In this document: in pieces, positions 53,386-60,267 of the stretch
Layout of the letters: the number at the start of each line of letters is the position of its first letter
Numbering within the stretch: the first letter of the stretch is position 1
Source of the DNA: Streptomyces sp. NRRL F-525
Lineage (GTDB): Bacteria; Actinomycetota; Actinomycetes; Streptomycetales; Streptomycetaceae
Direction: 5' to 3'
NCBI RefSeq assembly: GCF_000716605.1
Contig: NZ_JNXE01000050.1
Coordinates: 1-64,000 of the forward strand
Length of the DNA: 64,000 nucleotides
The notes under the pieces: model-generated
What the model was told of the DNA's origin: nothing
Seen by the model: the letters and a program-made list of their open reading frames with translations, nothing else
Database searches by the model: none
Position numbers and translations under genes: made by a program

Positions 53386-54618
53386 ATGGCCGACTCCACA
53401 GCGTCCCCGACCCCCGCGGCGCAGAACCACGCAGACCGTCCCGTGTACGTCATCGGCGGCGGCCCCGGCGGTCTCGCCGCCGCGTACGCGCTGCGCGCGC
53501 AGGGCATCCGTGCCGTCGTACTGGAGCGGTCGGACCGGGTCGGAGCGTCCTGGCGCAGGCACTACGACCGCCTGCACCTGCACACCACCCGGCGGCTTTC
53601 GAGCCTGCCCGGGCTCACGATGCCGCGCCGGTTCGGCCGCTGGGTCTCGCGGGACGACGTGGTGCGCTATCTGGAGAAGTACGCCGAGGTCCACGAGTTG
53701 GAGATCGTCACCGGCGTCGAGGTCTCCCGCGTCGAACGCTCGGCCGACGGCACCGGCTGGCTCCTGCACGCCACCGGCGGCCGCGAACTCACCGGCCGCG
53801 CGGTCGTCGTCGCCACCGGCACCAACCACACCCCCCGCATCCCCGACTGGCCCGGCCGCGACACCTACACCGGCCGGCTCCTGCACGCCGCCGACTACCG
53901 CAACGCCCAGCCCTACGCCGGCCAGGACGTCCTGGTCGTCGGTATCGGCAACACGGGCGCGGAGATCGCCGTGGACCTGATCGAGGGCGGAGCATCGCGC
54001 GTCCGCCTCTCCGTCCGCACCGCCCCGCACATCCTGCGCCGCTCGACCGCGGGCTGGGCGACCCAGTACACAGGCGTTCTCGTACGACGGCTGCCGGTCG
54101 GCCTGGTCGACCGGCTCGCGGGGCCGGTGTCCAAGGTCAGCGTGCCGGACCTGGCGGCGCAGGGGCTGCCGCGCCCCGACACCGGGCTGTACAGCCGGGT
54201 GAAGGAGGGCTCGATCCCGGTCCAGGACGTCGGGCTCATCGACGCCGTGCGCAAGGGCCGGGTCGAGATCGTGCCGGCCGTGGAGAGCTTCGAGGACGGC
54301 AAGGTCGTCCTCGCCGGCGGCGGCCGGATCGGCCCGGACGCCGTGATCGCGGCCACGGGCTACGTCCGCTCCCTGGAGCAACTCGTCGGCCACCTGGGCG
54401 TGTTGGACGCCCGGGGCAAGCCGGTCGCGCACGGCGCGCGCACCCCGAAGGACGCGCCCGGCCTGTACTTCACCGGCTTCACCAACCCCATCAGCGGCAT
54501 GCTCCGCGAACTGGCCATCGACGCGGAGAAGATCGCGAAGGCGGTCGCCAAGGAGACCAGGAAGCTCTCGAAGAAAGCCTCGAAGAAGGCCTCGAAGGGG
54601 GTCCCGGCCGCGTCCTGA
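53386..54618 (+). CDS. Flavin-containing monooxygenase-like NAD(P)/FAD protein
   Basis: Two-dinucleotide-binding-domain flavoprotein of 410 residues resembling FMO/BVMO-type enzymes. FAD loop GGGPGGLAAAYALR near residue 23 and a second nucleotide loop GIGNTGAEIAVDL; the WRRHYDRLHLHTTRRLS stretch is typical of FMO-like proteins. The full FMO identifier (FxGxxxHxxxW/F) is not evident. I start at ATG 53386; a GTG 18 bases upstream is possible. No ribosome site is clear, so the mRNA may be leaderless. It ends in a Lys-rich tail (KLSKKASKKASKG), perhaps binding nucleic acid or membrane. No catabolic operator. Confidence 0.85.
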   Translation: MADSTASPTPAAQNHADRPVYVIGGGPGGLAAAYALRAQGIRAVVLERSDRVGASWRRHYDRLHLHTTRRLSSLPGLTMPRRFGRWVSRDDVVRYLEKYAEVHELEIVTGVEVSRVERSADGTGWLLHATGGRELTGRAVVVATGTNHTPRIPDWPGRDTYTGRLLHAADYRNAQPYAGQDVLVVGIGNTGAEIAVDLIEGGASRVRLSVRTAPHILRRSTAGWATQYTGVLVRRLPVGLVDRLAGPVSKVSVPDLAAQGLPRPDTGLYSRVKEGSIPVQDVGLIDAVRKGRVEIVPAVESFEDGKVVLAGGGRIGPDAVIAATGYVRSLEQLVGHLGVLDARGKPVAHGARTPKDAPGLYFTGFTNPISGMLRELAIDAEKIAKAVAKETRKLSKKASKKASKGVPAAS

Positions 54619-54655
54619 CCCGGGGTCCGTCCGTTCTTTGCGTGCACGACAGTTC

Positions 54656-54670
54656 CTGACGCTGTGTCAG
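54656..54670. promoter_or_regulatory. Catabolic operator copy 10 (CTGACG-CTG-TGTCAG)
   Basis: Palindrome with one mismatch in front of the CoA ligase operon; its centre is 24 bases from copy 11. Confidence 0.65.
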
Positions 54671-54679
54671 TTCAGTAAT

Positions 54680-54694
54680 CTGACAGTGCGTCAG
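54680..54694. promoter_or_regulatory. Catabolic operator copy 11 (CTGACA-GTG-CGTCAG)
   Basis: Palindrome with one mismatch, 35 bases upstream of the CoA ligase ATG at 54730. Paired with copy 10. Confidence 0.65.
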
Positions 54695-54729
54695 TTGATT
54701 ATGCCGTCACACAGGAGCGGGGCGGACCG

Positions 54730-56955
54730 ATGCTTGGATCAACCCACGGCACCCTCACCACCGACTCCCGCCGGGCCCGGGTCATCGCCTGCGGTGAGCA
54801 ACCCGGCCCCGCCGTCCACGGCAGGCCCGCCGACGTCGACGATCTCGACGTCGGCGGGCGGCCGTTGTACGCGGGCGTACCCGACCTGGACCGTTTCTTC
54901 CGCCCCGAGTCGGTCGCCGTGATCGGCGCCTCGGACGCGGAGGGCCGCCCGAACACGGGCATCACCCGCCAACTCATGGCCTGGGCAGGCCGAGTTGGGG
55001 CCCGTCTCCATCCGGTCCATCCCACCCGTACGACGGTTTTCGGCGTCCCCTGTTTCCCGTCCATCGGCGACCTGCCCGAACAAGTCGACCTGGCCGTAGT
55101 GCTGGTGGCCGACCCCCTCCCCGTGATCGAGCAACTCGCGGAGGCGAAGGTGAAGTTCGCGGTCGCCTTCGCGTCGGGCTTCGCGGAGACGGGCGAGGAG
55201 GGTGCGCTGGCGCAGGCCCAACTGGCCGCCGCCGTAGGCAGGTCGGGCCTCCGCCTCCTCGGCCCGAACACCAACCTCAACGCCTTCGAGAACTTCCGCG
55301 AGGACCTGGACGGCCCCGCGATCGCGCTGATCACCCAGTCCGGCCACCAGGGCCGCCCGGTCTTCGCCCTCCAGGAACTCGGCATCCGCCTCTCCCACTG
55401 GGCCCCCACCGGCAACGAGGCCGACCTGGAGACCGCCGACTTCATCTCCTACTTCGCCGAACGACCCGAGGTCGGCGCCATCGCCTGCTACGTCGAGGGC
55501 CTCAAGGACGGCCGCTCCTTCCTCCTCGCCGCCGACCGCGCCGCCCGCCGCAAGGTCCCGGTGGTCGCGGTGAAGGTCGGCCGCACGGAGACCGGCGCCC
55601 GCACGGCCGCCTCCCACACCGGCAAACTCACCGGCGCGGACACGGTGGTGGACGCGGCGATGCGCCAGTACGGCGTGATCCGCGTCGACGGCCTGGACGA
55701 ACTCCAGGACACGGCGGCCCTGTTGGCGCGCGCGAAGCCTCCGGTGGCCGAGGGGGTCGTCGTCTACTCGATCTCCGGCGGCACGGGCGCCCACTTCGCC
55801 GACCTGGCGAGCGAGGCGGGACTGCGCCTCCCGCAACTGTCGGACGCGAAACAGTCCGAACTCCACGAGTGGATACCGCCGTACCTGAGCGTGGCGAACC
55901 CGGTGGACAACGGCGGTCACCCGGTGGGTGATTGGCGCGGCCGGAAGATCATCGACGCGATCCTGGACGACCCGGAGGTGGGGGTGCTGGTCTGCCCCGT
56001 CACGGGCCCGTTCCCCCCGCTGAGCGACAAGCTGGTGGAGGATCTGGTGGCCGCGGCGGAGGAGACCGACAAGCTGGTGTGCGTGGTGTGGGGCTCCCCG
56101 GTGGGCACCGAACCGGCGTACCGCGAGCGCCTGTTGGGCTCGTCGAGGGTGGCCACCTTCCGCACCGTCGGCAACTGCATCACCGCCCTGCGCGCCTACT
56201 TCTCCCACCACCGCTTCGTCCACGCCTACCGCTCCCCCTTCGACGAGGCCCCCCGCACCGTCTCCCCCTCCTTCCGCAAGGCCCAGGCCCTGATGAGCCC
56301 GGGCCGGCAGCTGAGCGAACACGCGGCGAAACAACTCCTGCGCGCCTACGGGATCCGGGTCCCCCGCGAGCAGTTGGTGACCAGCGCCGCGGCGGCCGTA
56401 CGGGCGGCGGGGCTGGTGGGCTACCCGGTGGTGATGAAGGCGTCCGGCGCGCAGATCGCGCACAAGACGGAACTCGGCCTGGTGAAGGTGGGCCTGACGT
56501 CGGCCAGTCAAGTCCGGGACGCGTACCGCGAGTTGACGGACATCGCCCGGTACGAGGACGTGACCCTGGACGGTGTCCTCGTCTGCCAGATGGTCGAACG
56601 GGGTGTCGAGATGGTCGTAGGCGTCACGCAGGACGAACTGTTCGGGCCGACGGTGACGGTCGGGCTGGGCGGGGTGCTGGTGGAGGTCCTGCGGGACGTG
56701 GCCGTACGGGTGCCGCCGTTCGGCGAGGAGGCGGCGCGGGACATGCTCGGCGAGTTGCGCGGGCGGCCGCTGCTGGACGGGGTACGGGGACGCCCCCCGG
56801 CCGACCTGGACGCCCTGGTGGAGGTGATCCTCCGGGTGCAGCGCATGGCCCTCGAACTGGGCGATGTGCTCTCGGAGTTGGACATCAACCCGCTGATGGT
56901 GCTGCCCAGGGGGCAGGGCGCGGTGGCGTTGGACGCGCTGGCGGTGTGCCGATGA
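54730..56955 (+). CDS. Acyl-CoA synthetase, NDP-forming (ACD family, fused alpha-beta)
   Basis: Protein of 741 residues that would form an acyl-CoA (or run in reverse) via an acyl-phosphate-enzyme route. The CoA-binding domain begins at DRFFRPESVAVIGASD (residue about 57); the phospho-His is in AASHTGKLTG; the ATP-grasp half starts near RAYGIRVPREQLVTS and ends ELDINPLMVLPRG. The first about 50 residues before the CoA domain are atypical and contain a perfect 15-bp hairpin (54825-54859). ATG 54730 lies behind operators 10 and 11 and is followed by an ATGA-coupled hydratase. With the AMP-forming ligase at 33764 this gives two activation enzymes in the regulon. Confidence 0.9.
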   Translation: MLGSTHGTLTTDSRRARVIACGEQPGPAVHGRPADVDDLDVGGRPLYAGVPDLDRFFRPESVAVIGASDAEGRPNTGITRQLMAWAGRVGARLHPVHPTRTTVFGVPCFPSIGDLPEQVDLAVVLVADPLPVIEQLAEAKVKFAVAFASGFAETGEEGALAQAQLAAAVGRSGLRLLGPNTNLNAFENFREDLDGPAIALITQSGHQGRPVFALQELGIRLSHWAPTGNEADLETADFISYFAERPEVGAIACYVEGLKDGRSFLLAADRAARRKVPVVAVKVGRTETGARTAASHTGKLTGADTVVDAAMRQYGVIRVDGLDELQDTAALLARAKPPVAEGVVVYSISGGTGAHFADLASEAGLRLPQLSDAKQSELHEWIPPYLSVANPVDNGGHPVGDWRGRKIIDAILDDPEVGVLVCPVTGPFPPLSDKLVEDLVAAAEETDKLVCVVWGSPVGTEPAYRERLLGSSRVATFRTVGNCITALRAYFSHHRFVHAYRSPFDEAPRTVSPSFRKAQALMSPGRQLSEHAAKQLLRAYGIRVPREQLVTSAAAAVRAAGLVGYPVVMKASGAQIAHKTELGLVKVGLTSASQVRDAYRELTDIARYEDVTLDGVLVCQMVERGVEMVVGVTQDELFGPTVTVGLGGVLVEVLRDVAVRVPPFGEEAARDMLGELRGRPLLDGVRGRPPADLDALVEVILRVQRMALELGDVLSELDINPLMVLPRGQGAVALDALAVCR
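54825..54859 (+). repeat. Perfect 15-bp inverted repeat inside the CoA ligase 5' region
   Basis: GCCCGCCGACGTCGA (54825-54839) and its exact reverse complement (54845-54859) flank a 5-base loop. It lies 95 bases after the annotated ATG, where the protein is poorly conserved. It could be an RNA hairpin affecting translation if the true start is further downstream (TTG 54866, L-Y-A-G-V-P). Confidence 0.75.
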
Positions 56956-57749
56956 GTGACCCGACGGCCGAGGTCACGCACACGGTCGCGGGCGGTGTCG
57001 CGTACCTCACCCTCAACCGCCCCGAGGCCCTGAACGCGATCACCCCGGCCCAACGGGACCGCCTGATAACCCTGTTGGGAGAGGCATCGGCGGACCCCTC
57101 CGTACGGGCGGTGGTCCTGACCGGCACCGGCCGGGGCTTCTGCGCGGGCGCGGACCTTCGGGGCGGCGGGGCGTCCGCGGAACGGATCCCCGGTGACGTC
57201 GCCCGCGTGATCCGCCAGGGCGCGCAACGCCTGATCGCCGCCGTCCTGGACTGCGAGAAACCGGTGCTCGCGGCGGTGAACGGCACGGCGGCAGGCCTCG
57301 GCGCCCACCTGGCCCTGGCCTGCGATCTCGTCCTGGCCGCGGAATCGGCGCGGTTCATCGAGGTGTTCGTCCGCCGCGGCCTGGTCCCGGACGGCGGCGG
57401 CGCGTATCTCCTCCCGCGCCTGATCGGCCCGCAGCGCGCGAAGGAGCTGATGTTCTTCGGCGACGCGGTGAGCGCGGCGGACGCGGAACGCATCGGCCTC
57501 GTCAACAGGGTCGTAGCGGACGGGGAGTTGGAGAAGACGGCCCGGGAGTGGGCGGAGCGTCTCGCCACCGGGCCGACCCGCGCCCTCGCCCTCACCAAGC
57601 AGCTCGTCAACGCGTCCCTGGACAGCGACCGTACGACCGCGTTCGCGGCGGAGGCGGCGGCGCAGGAGATCAACATGACGACGGAGGACGCGCGGGAGGG
57701 CGTGGCGAGTTTCGTGGAGCGCAGGAGCCCCGGGTACCGGGGACGGTGA
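56952..57749 (+). CDS. Enoyl-CoA hydratase/isomerase family protein
   Basis: Crotonase-fold enzyme of 265 residues. First oxyanion segment GTGRGFCAGADL, second AAVNGTAAGLGAHLALACDLV, and a Glu-bearing segment FIEVFVRRGLVPDGGGAYLL, the family pattern for hydratases and isomerases. ATG 56952 overlaps the stop of the CoA ligase as ATGA. The frame is open for 1 kb upstream, but that is the shadow of the ligase gene. Role: hydration in a beta-oxidation round of the palindrome-controlled pathway, or isomerisation. Confidence 0.92.
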   Translation: MSDPTAEVTHTVAGGVAYLTLNRPEALNAITPAQRDRLITLLGEASADPSVRAVVLTGTGRGFCAGADLRGGGASAERIPGDVARVIRQGAQRLIAAVLDCEKPVLAAVNGTAAGLGAHLALACDLVLAAESARFIEVFVRRGLVPDGGGAYLLPRLIGPQRAKELMFFGDAVSAADAERIGLVNRVVADGELEKTAREWAERLATGPTRALALTKQLVNASLDSDRTTAFAAEAAAQEINMTTEDAREGVASFVERRSPGYRGR

Positions 57750-57771
57750 CCCGGGGCGCCCGGAGCACTCG

Positions 57772-58365
57772 TCAGTCCAACAGGCCGTCGTAGTCCGGGA
57801 GTTTGTACGTCGTGTCGGCGTAACCGCCCGACAGGTCGGTCGTGTTGTTGCCGATGTTGGCGATGATGTCGTAGCCGTTCGCCTCGATCGCCTTGCGCTG
57901 GGAGGTCTTGAAGTCGGCGATGGACTCGGTCAGGAGCTGGGCGACCGTGCGGGCGTAGAGGCCGTCGACCGTGTAACCGACCGACGTGAGGTTGGACTTG
58001 GTGACCGCGTTGAAGAGGTTGCTGCGGGCGCTGACGAAGAAGACGCTGATGCCCTTGGCGTGCGCGTCCTGGGCCAGAGCGAGGACCGGCGGGGTGGCCG
58101 GGACCGTGATGCCGCCCTCGAAGTAGGTCTCCAGCGAGGTGTTGTCGATGTCGAGCACGATCGCCTGCTTGGCACCGGAGGTGTTGGCGGCGGCACGGGA
58201 GTCGATGTAGGTCTGCGCGGGGCCGGTGACGGCGGCGACGTCGGTCAGCCACTGGGACTCGGTCACGGTCGAGTCGGCGGCCTGCGCGGGCAGGGCGGCG
58301 GCGAGCGTCAGGGCGAGGCCGGCGACGGCGGCCACGGCTCCGCCGCGTGCGGTGAGACGGTTCAT
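57772..58365 (-). CDS. Secreted HAD-family acid phosphatase (class B/PF03767-like)
   Basis: Exported protein of 197 residues. Signal peptide MNRLTARGGAVAAVAGLALTL with AQA-A cleavage near residue 29; HAD motif I is VLDIDNTSLET (catalytic Asp), motif II is in FFVSARS, and the late Lys/Asp motifs fall in TSQRKAIEANGYDIIANIGNNTTDL. Acid phosphatases of this class hydrolyse phosphate esters outside the cell. ATG 58365 with AGGAGC upstream; longer frames upstream lack a signal. It diverges from the flavin reductase gene, and the palindrome at 58586 is over 200 bases from its start, so it is probably not in the regulon. Confidence 0.87.
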   Translation of the reverse strand: MNRLTARGGAVAAVAGLALTLAAALPAQAADSTVTESQWLTDVAAVTGPAQTYIDSRAAANTSGAKQAIVLDIDNTSLETYFEGGITVPATPPVLALAQDAHAKGISVFFVSARSNLFNAVTKSNLTSVGYTVDGLYARTVAQLLTESIADFKTSQRKAIEANGYDIIANIGNNTTDLSGGYADTTYKLPDYDGLLD

Positions 58366-58585
58366 CGTGTGGGTGCTCCTCAAGTCACGGCTGCCATCAG
58401 TGACATACCGGTGGCGGTCGTTCCGCAACACTGCCGGGGGTGGGCGTGCGTCGGGTGACCCGGAGGGGTCCGTGGGGCGACGTAACACCCATGATCTGAC
58501 CGGCAGTCTGTGAATTGGCCCAGCACAGAGGCGATTCAGGCCTCTCCGCGAGACCGGACGCCGACAGGCCCGCACCCCTTCCTAT

Positions 58586-58600
58586 CTGATGAGCCGTCAG
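58586..58600. promoter_or_regulatory. Catabolic operator copy 12 (CTGATG-AGC-CGTCAG)
   Basis: Palindrome with one mismatch in front of the flavin reductase gene, 5 bases from ATG 58606 and 17 bases from the preferred ATG 58618. Confidence 0.65.
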
Positions 58601-58617
58601 CTTCAATGGGTGATGTG

Positions 58618-59223
58618 ATGGGACACGCAGGGGCGGCCGCGGCCGCCGTCCGGTACCTCAGGTCGGCCGGAAGCGCTCCGGCCGCGCAGCCTGTCGAGGC
58701 GCTGCCGCGGCCGGAGCTTCGGTGTGTCACGGACGACGAGCGGGCACCGGTCGACCAGGGTCAATTCCGGCGCGTACTGGGCTCGTTCGCGACCGGCGTG
58801 ACCGTGATCACCGCCCCCGCGGCCACCGGCGAACCCGGCCCCGCCGGGTTCGCCTGCCAGTCCTTCTCCGCCCTCTCCCTCGACCCGCCCCTCGTCGTCT
58901 TCATGGTCGGCCGTACGTCTACGACCTGGCCGCGCATCGCCCGCGCCGGTGTCTTCTGCGTCAACGTACTCGCCGCCCACCAGGGCGAGTTGTGCCGCGG
59001 CTTCGCGGCGAGCGGCACGGACAAGTTCGCCGGCGTCCCGTACGACGCCTCCCCGGTCTCCGGCTCCCCCCGCCTCACCGACGCCGCCGCCTGGATCGAC
59101 TGCACGATCCACGCCGTGCACACCGGGGGCGACCATCTGATCGTGGTGGGCCGGGTGGACGGGCTGGGGACCGACGAGGGCGAGGGAGCACCCCTGTTGT
59201 TCCACCGAGGCCGCTTCCTCTGA
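58618..59223 (+). CDS. Flavin reductase (HpaC/HsaB-like)
   Basis: Flavin reductase-like split barrel of 201 residues that could supply reduced flavin to a partner monooxygenase. RRVLGSFATGVTVITA, GPAGFACQSFSALSLDPPLVVFMV and FCVNVLAAHQGELCRGFA are the family motifs. The N-terminal 40 residues are Ala/Arg-rich and not part of the domain. ATG 58618 is preferred because GGTGATG is the only ribosome-site-like stretch; 58606 is possible. Steroid degraders use such a protein (HsaB) with HsaA; no partner monooxygenase is in the window. Placed in the regulon by the operator at 58586. Confidence 0.88.
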   Translation: MGHAGAAAAAVRYLRSAGSAPAAQPVEALPRPELRCVTDDERAPVDQGQFRRVLGSFATGVTVITAPAATGEPGPAGFACQSFSALSLDPPLVVFMVGRTSTTWPRIARAGVFCVNVLAAHQGELCRGFAASGTDKFAGVPYDASPVSGSPRLTDAAAWIDCTIHAVHTGGDHLIVVGRVDGLGTDEGEGAPLLFHRGRFL

Positions 59224-59251
59224 CCGTCGGCATCGGCATCGGTGCGCGTCA

Positions 59252-59272
59252 GTAGGACAGGATCTGTCCTAC
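59252..59272. promoter_or_regulatory. Palindromic operator GTAGGACAG-GAT-CTGTCCTAC
   Basis: Perfect 9-3-9 palindrome 52 bases upstream of the VOC gene. It differs from the catabolic operator. The half-site AGGACA/TGTCCT is of the kind I associate with WYL/YafY-type regulators in actinobacteria, but no such gene is adjacent here. A possible -10 (TATCGT) lies nearby. Confidence 0.65.
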
Positions 59273-59324
59273 CCCGCCCCTATCGTCGCCCCCGAAACTC
59301 GGCAGCGACGAAGGGACCCCGACG

Positions 59325-59861
59325 ATGCCCCACCACACCAATTCGGCCCCGGACGGCTACACCACCGTCGCTCCCTGGGTCATGACCGACGACACGGGTG
59401 CCTTTCTCGACTTCGTCGCCGCGGCGTTCGGCGGGAAGGAACTCGGGCGGGTGGTGACCGAGGGCGGGGCGATCGGGCACGGTGAGATCCGGGTCGGCGA
59501 CACGGTCGTGCTGGCCTTCGACCGCGCCCCGGACTGGCCCGTCATGCCGAGCCTGCTGCGCGTGTTCGTGCCGGACGCGGACCAGGCGTTCGCCCGGGCC
59601 GTCGACGCCGGGAGCCGCGTCGTCACGCCCCTGGCGAACGACGCCTTCGGACAGCGCGGCGGCCGGATCAAGGACCCCTTCGGCAACATCTGGTGGGTGG
59701 TCGCCCACGTGGAGGACGTCCCCGAGGACGAGATGTGGGACCGGCTGCGGCAACCCGCGTACGCCGAGGTCATGCGCGTCGCCCAGGAGACCTTCGACGC
59801 CGAACTCAGCGGCCGGGACCGCGGCCGCAGCAGCGCGCCCGTGCGGACGACGACCGAGTAA
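59325..59861 (+). CDS. VOC-family protein (PhnB/glyoxalase-like)
   Basis: Single VOC domain of 178 residues: YTTVAPWVMTDDTGAFLDFVAAAFGG at the N-terminus, the GHGEIRVGDTVVLAFD strand, and the DPFGNIWWVVAHVEDV block that holds the last metal/substrate residue in the family. A C-terminal helical tail of about 50 residues is added (QPAYAEVMRVAQETFDAEL). ATG 59325 with GAAGGGA upstream. Its promoter contains the palindrome at 59252-59272, so it is likely regulated alone. Substrate not known. Confidence 0.88.
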   Translation: MPHHTNSAPDGYTTVAPWVMTDDTGAFLDFVAAAFGGKELGRVVTEGGAIGHGEIRVGDTVVLAFDRAPDWPVMPSLLRVFVPDADQAFARAVDAGSRVVTPLANDAFGQRGGRIKDPFGNIWWVVAHVEDVPEDEMWDRLRQPAYAEVMRVAQETFDAELSGRDRGRSSAPVRTTTE

Positions 59862-59970
59862 CCCGGGCCGCGCTTCTGAGCCCGCGTACTCATGAAGGTC
59901 CGCCCCACCTCCGGCAGCCTTGCTCTCAGACCGATTCGAGCATTCGAGCTTCCGACCGGGGGACCCAACC

Positions 59971-60264
59971 ATGAGCAAGCGCACACGAGTCGCCGTTCTC
60001 ACGTCCGTCCTGATATCCGCCGCCGGGCTGCTGTCCGCCTGCTCGTTCTCCACCGCGGACGCCATGTGCGGCGGGGGCGAGTACCCGGTCCTGGCCGTGG
60101 GCAGCACCGCGGGCGGCGCCTGCGTGAAGAACGGCGACAACCCGCCGAGCGGCTATGCCCGGTACCCGAAGGGGAAGGTGCCGAAGCACGTCGACGACAA
60201 GTGGGACACGTACTGGCAGACCCACACCGTGGACGCGAAGGGGAACATCACCTCCGCGCCGTAG
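59971..60264 (+). CDS. Small lipoprotein
   Basis: Exported lipoprotein of 97 residues. Signal peptide MSKRTRVAVLTSVLISAAGLL ends in LSAC-SFS, a lipobox with Cys at residue 24. The mature part holds two Cys (AMCGGGEYPVLAVGSTAGGAC) and the strongly patterned ending VPKHVDDKWDTYWQTHTVD. I recall similar short lipoproteins widespread in Streptomyces (SCO0607-like) with unknown function. ATG 59971 with CGGGGGA upstream. It converges with the MFS gene 3 bases away. Confidence 0.83.
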   Translation: MSKRTRVAVLTSVLISAAGLLSACSFSTADAMCGGGEYPVLAVGSTAGGACVKNGDNPPSGYARYPKGKVPKHVDDKWDTYWQTHTVDAKGNITSAP

Positions 60265-60267
60265 CCG

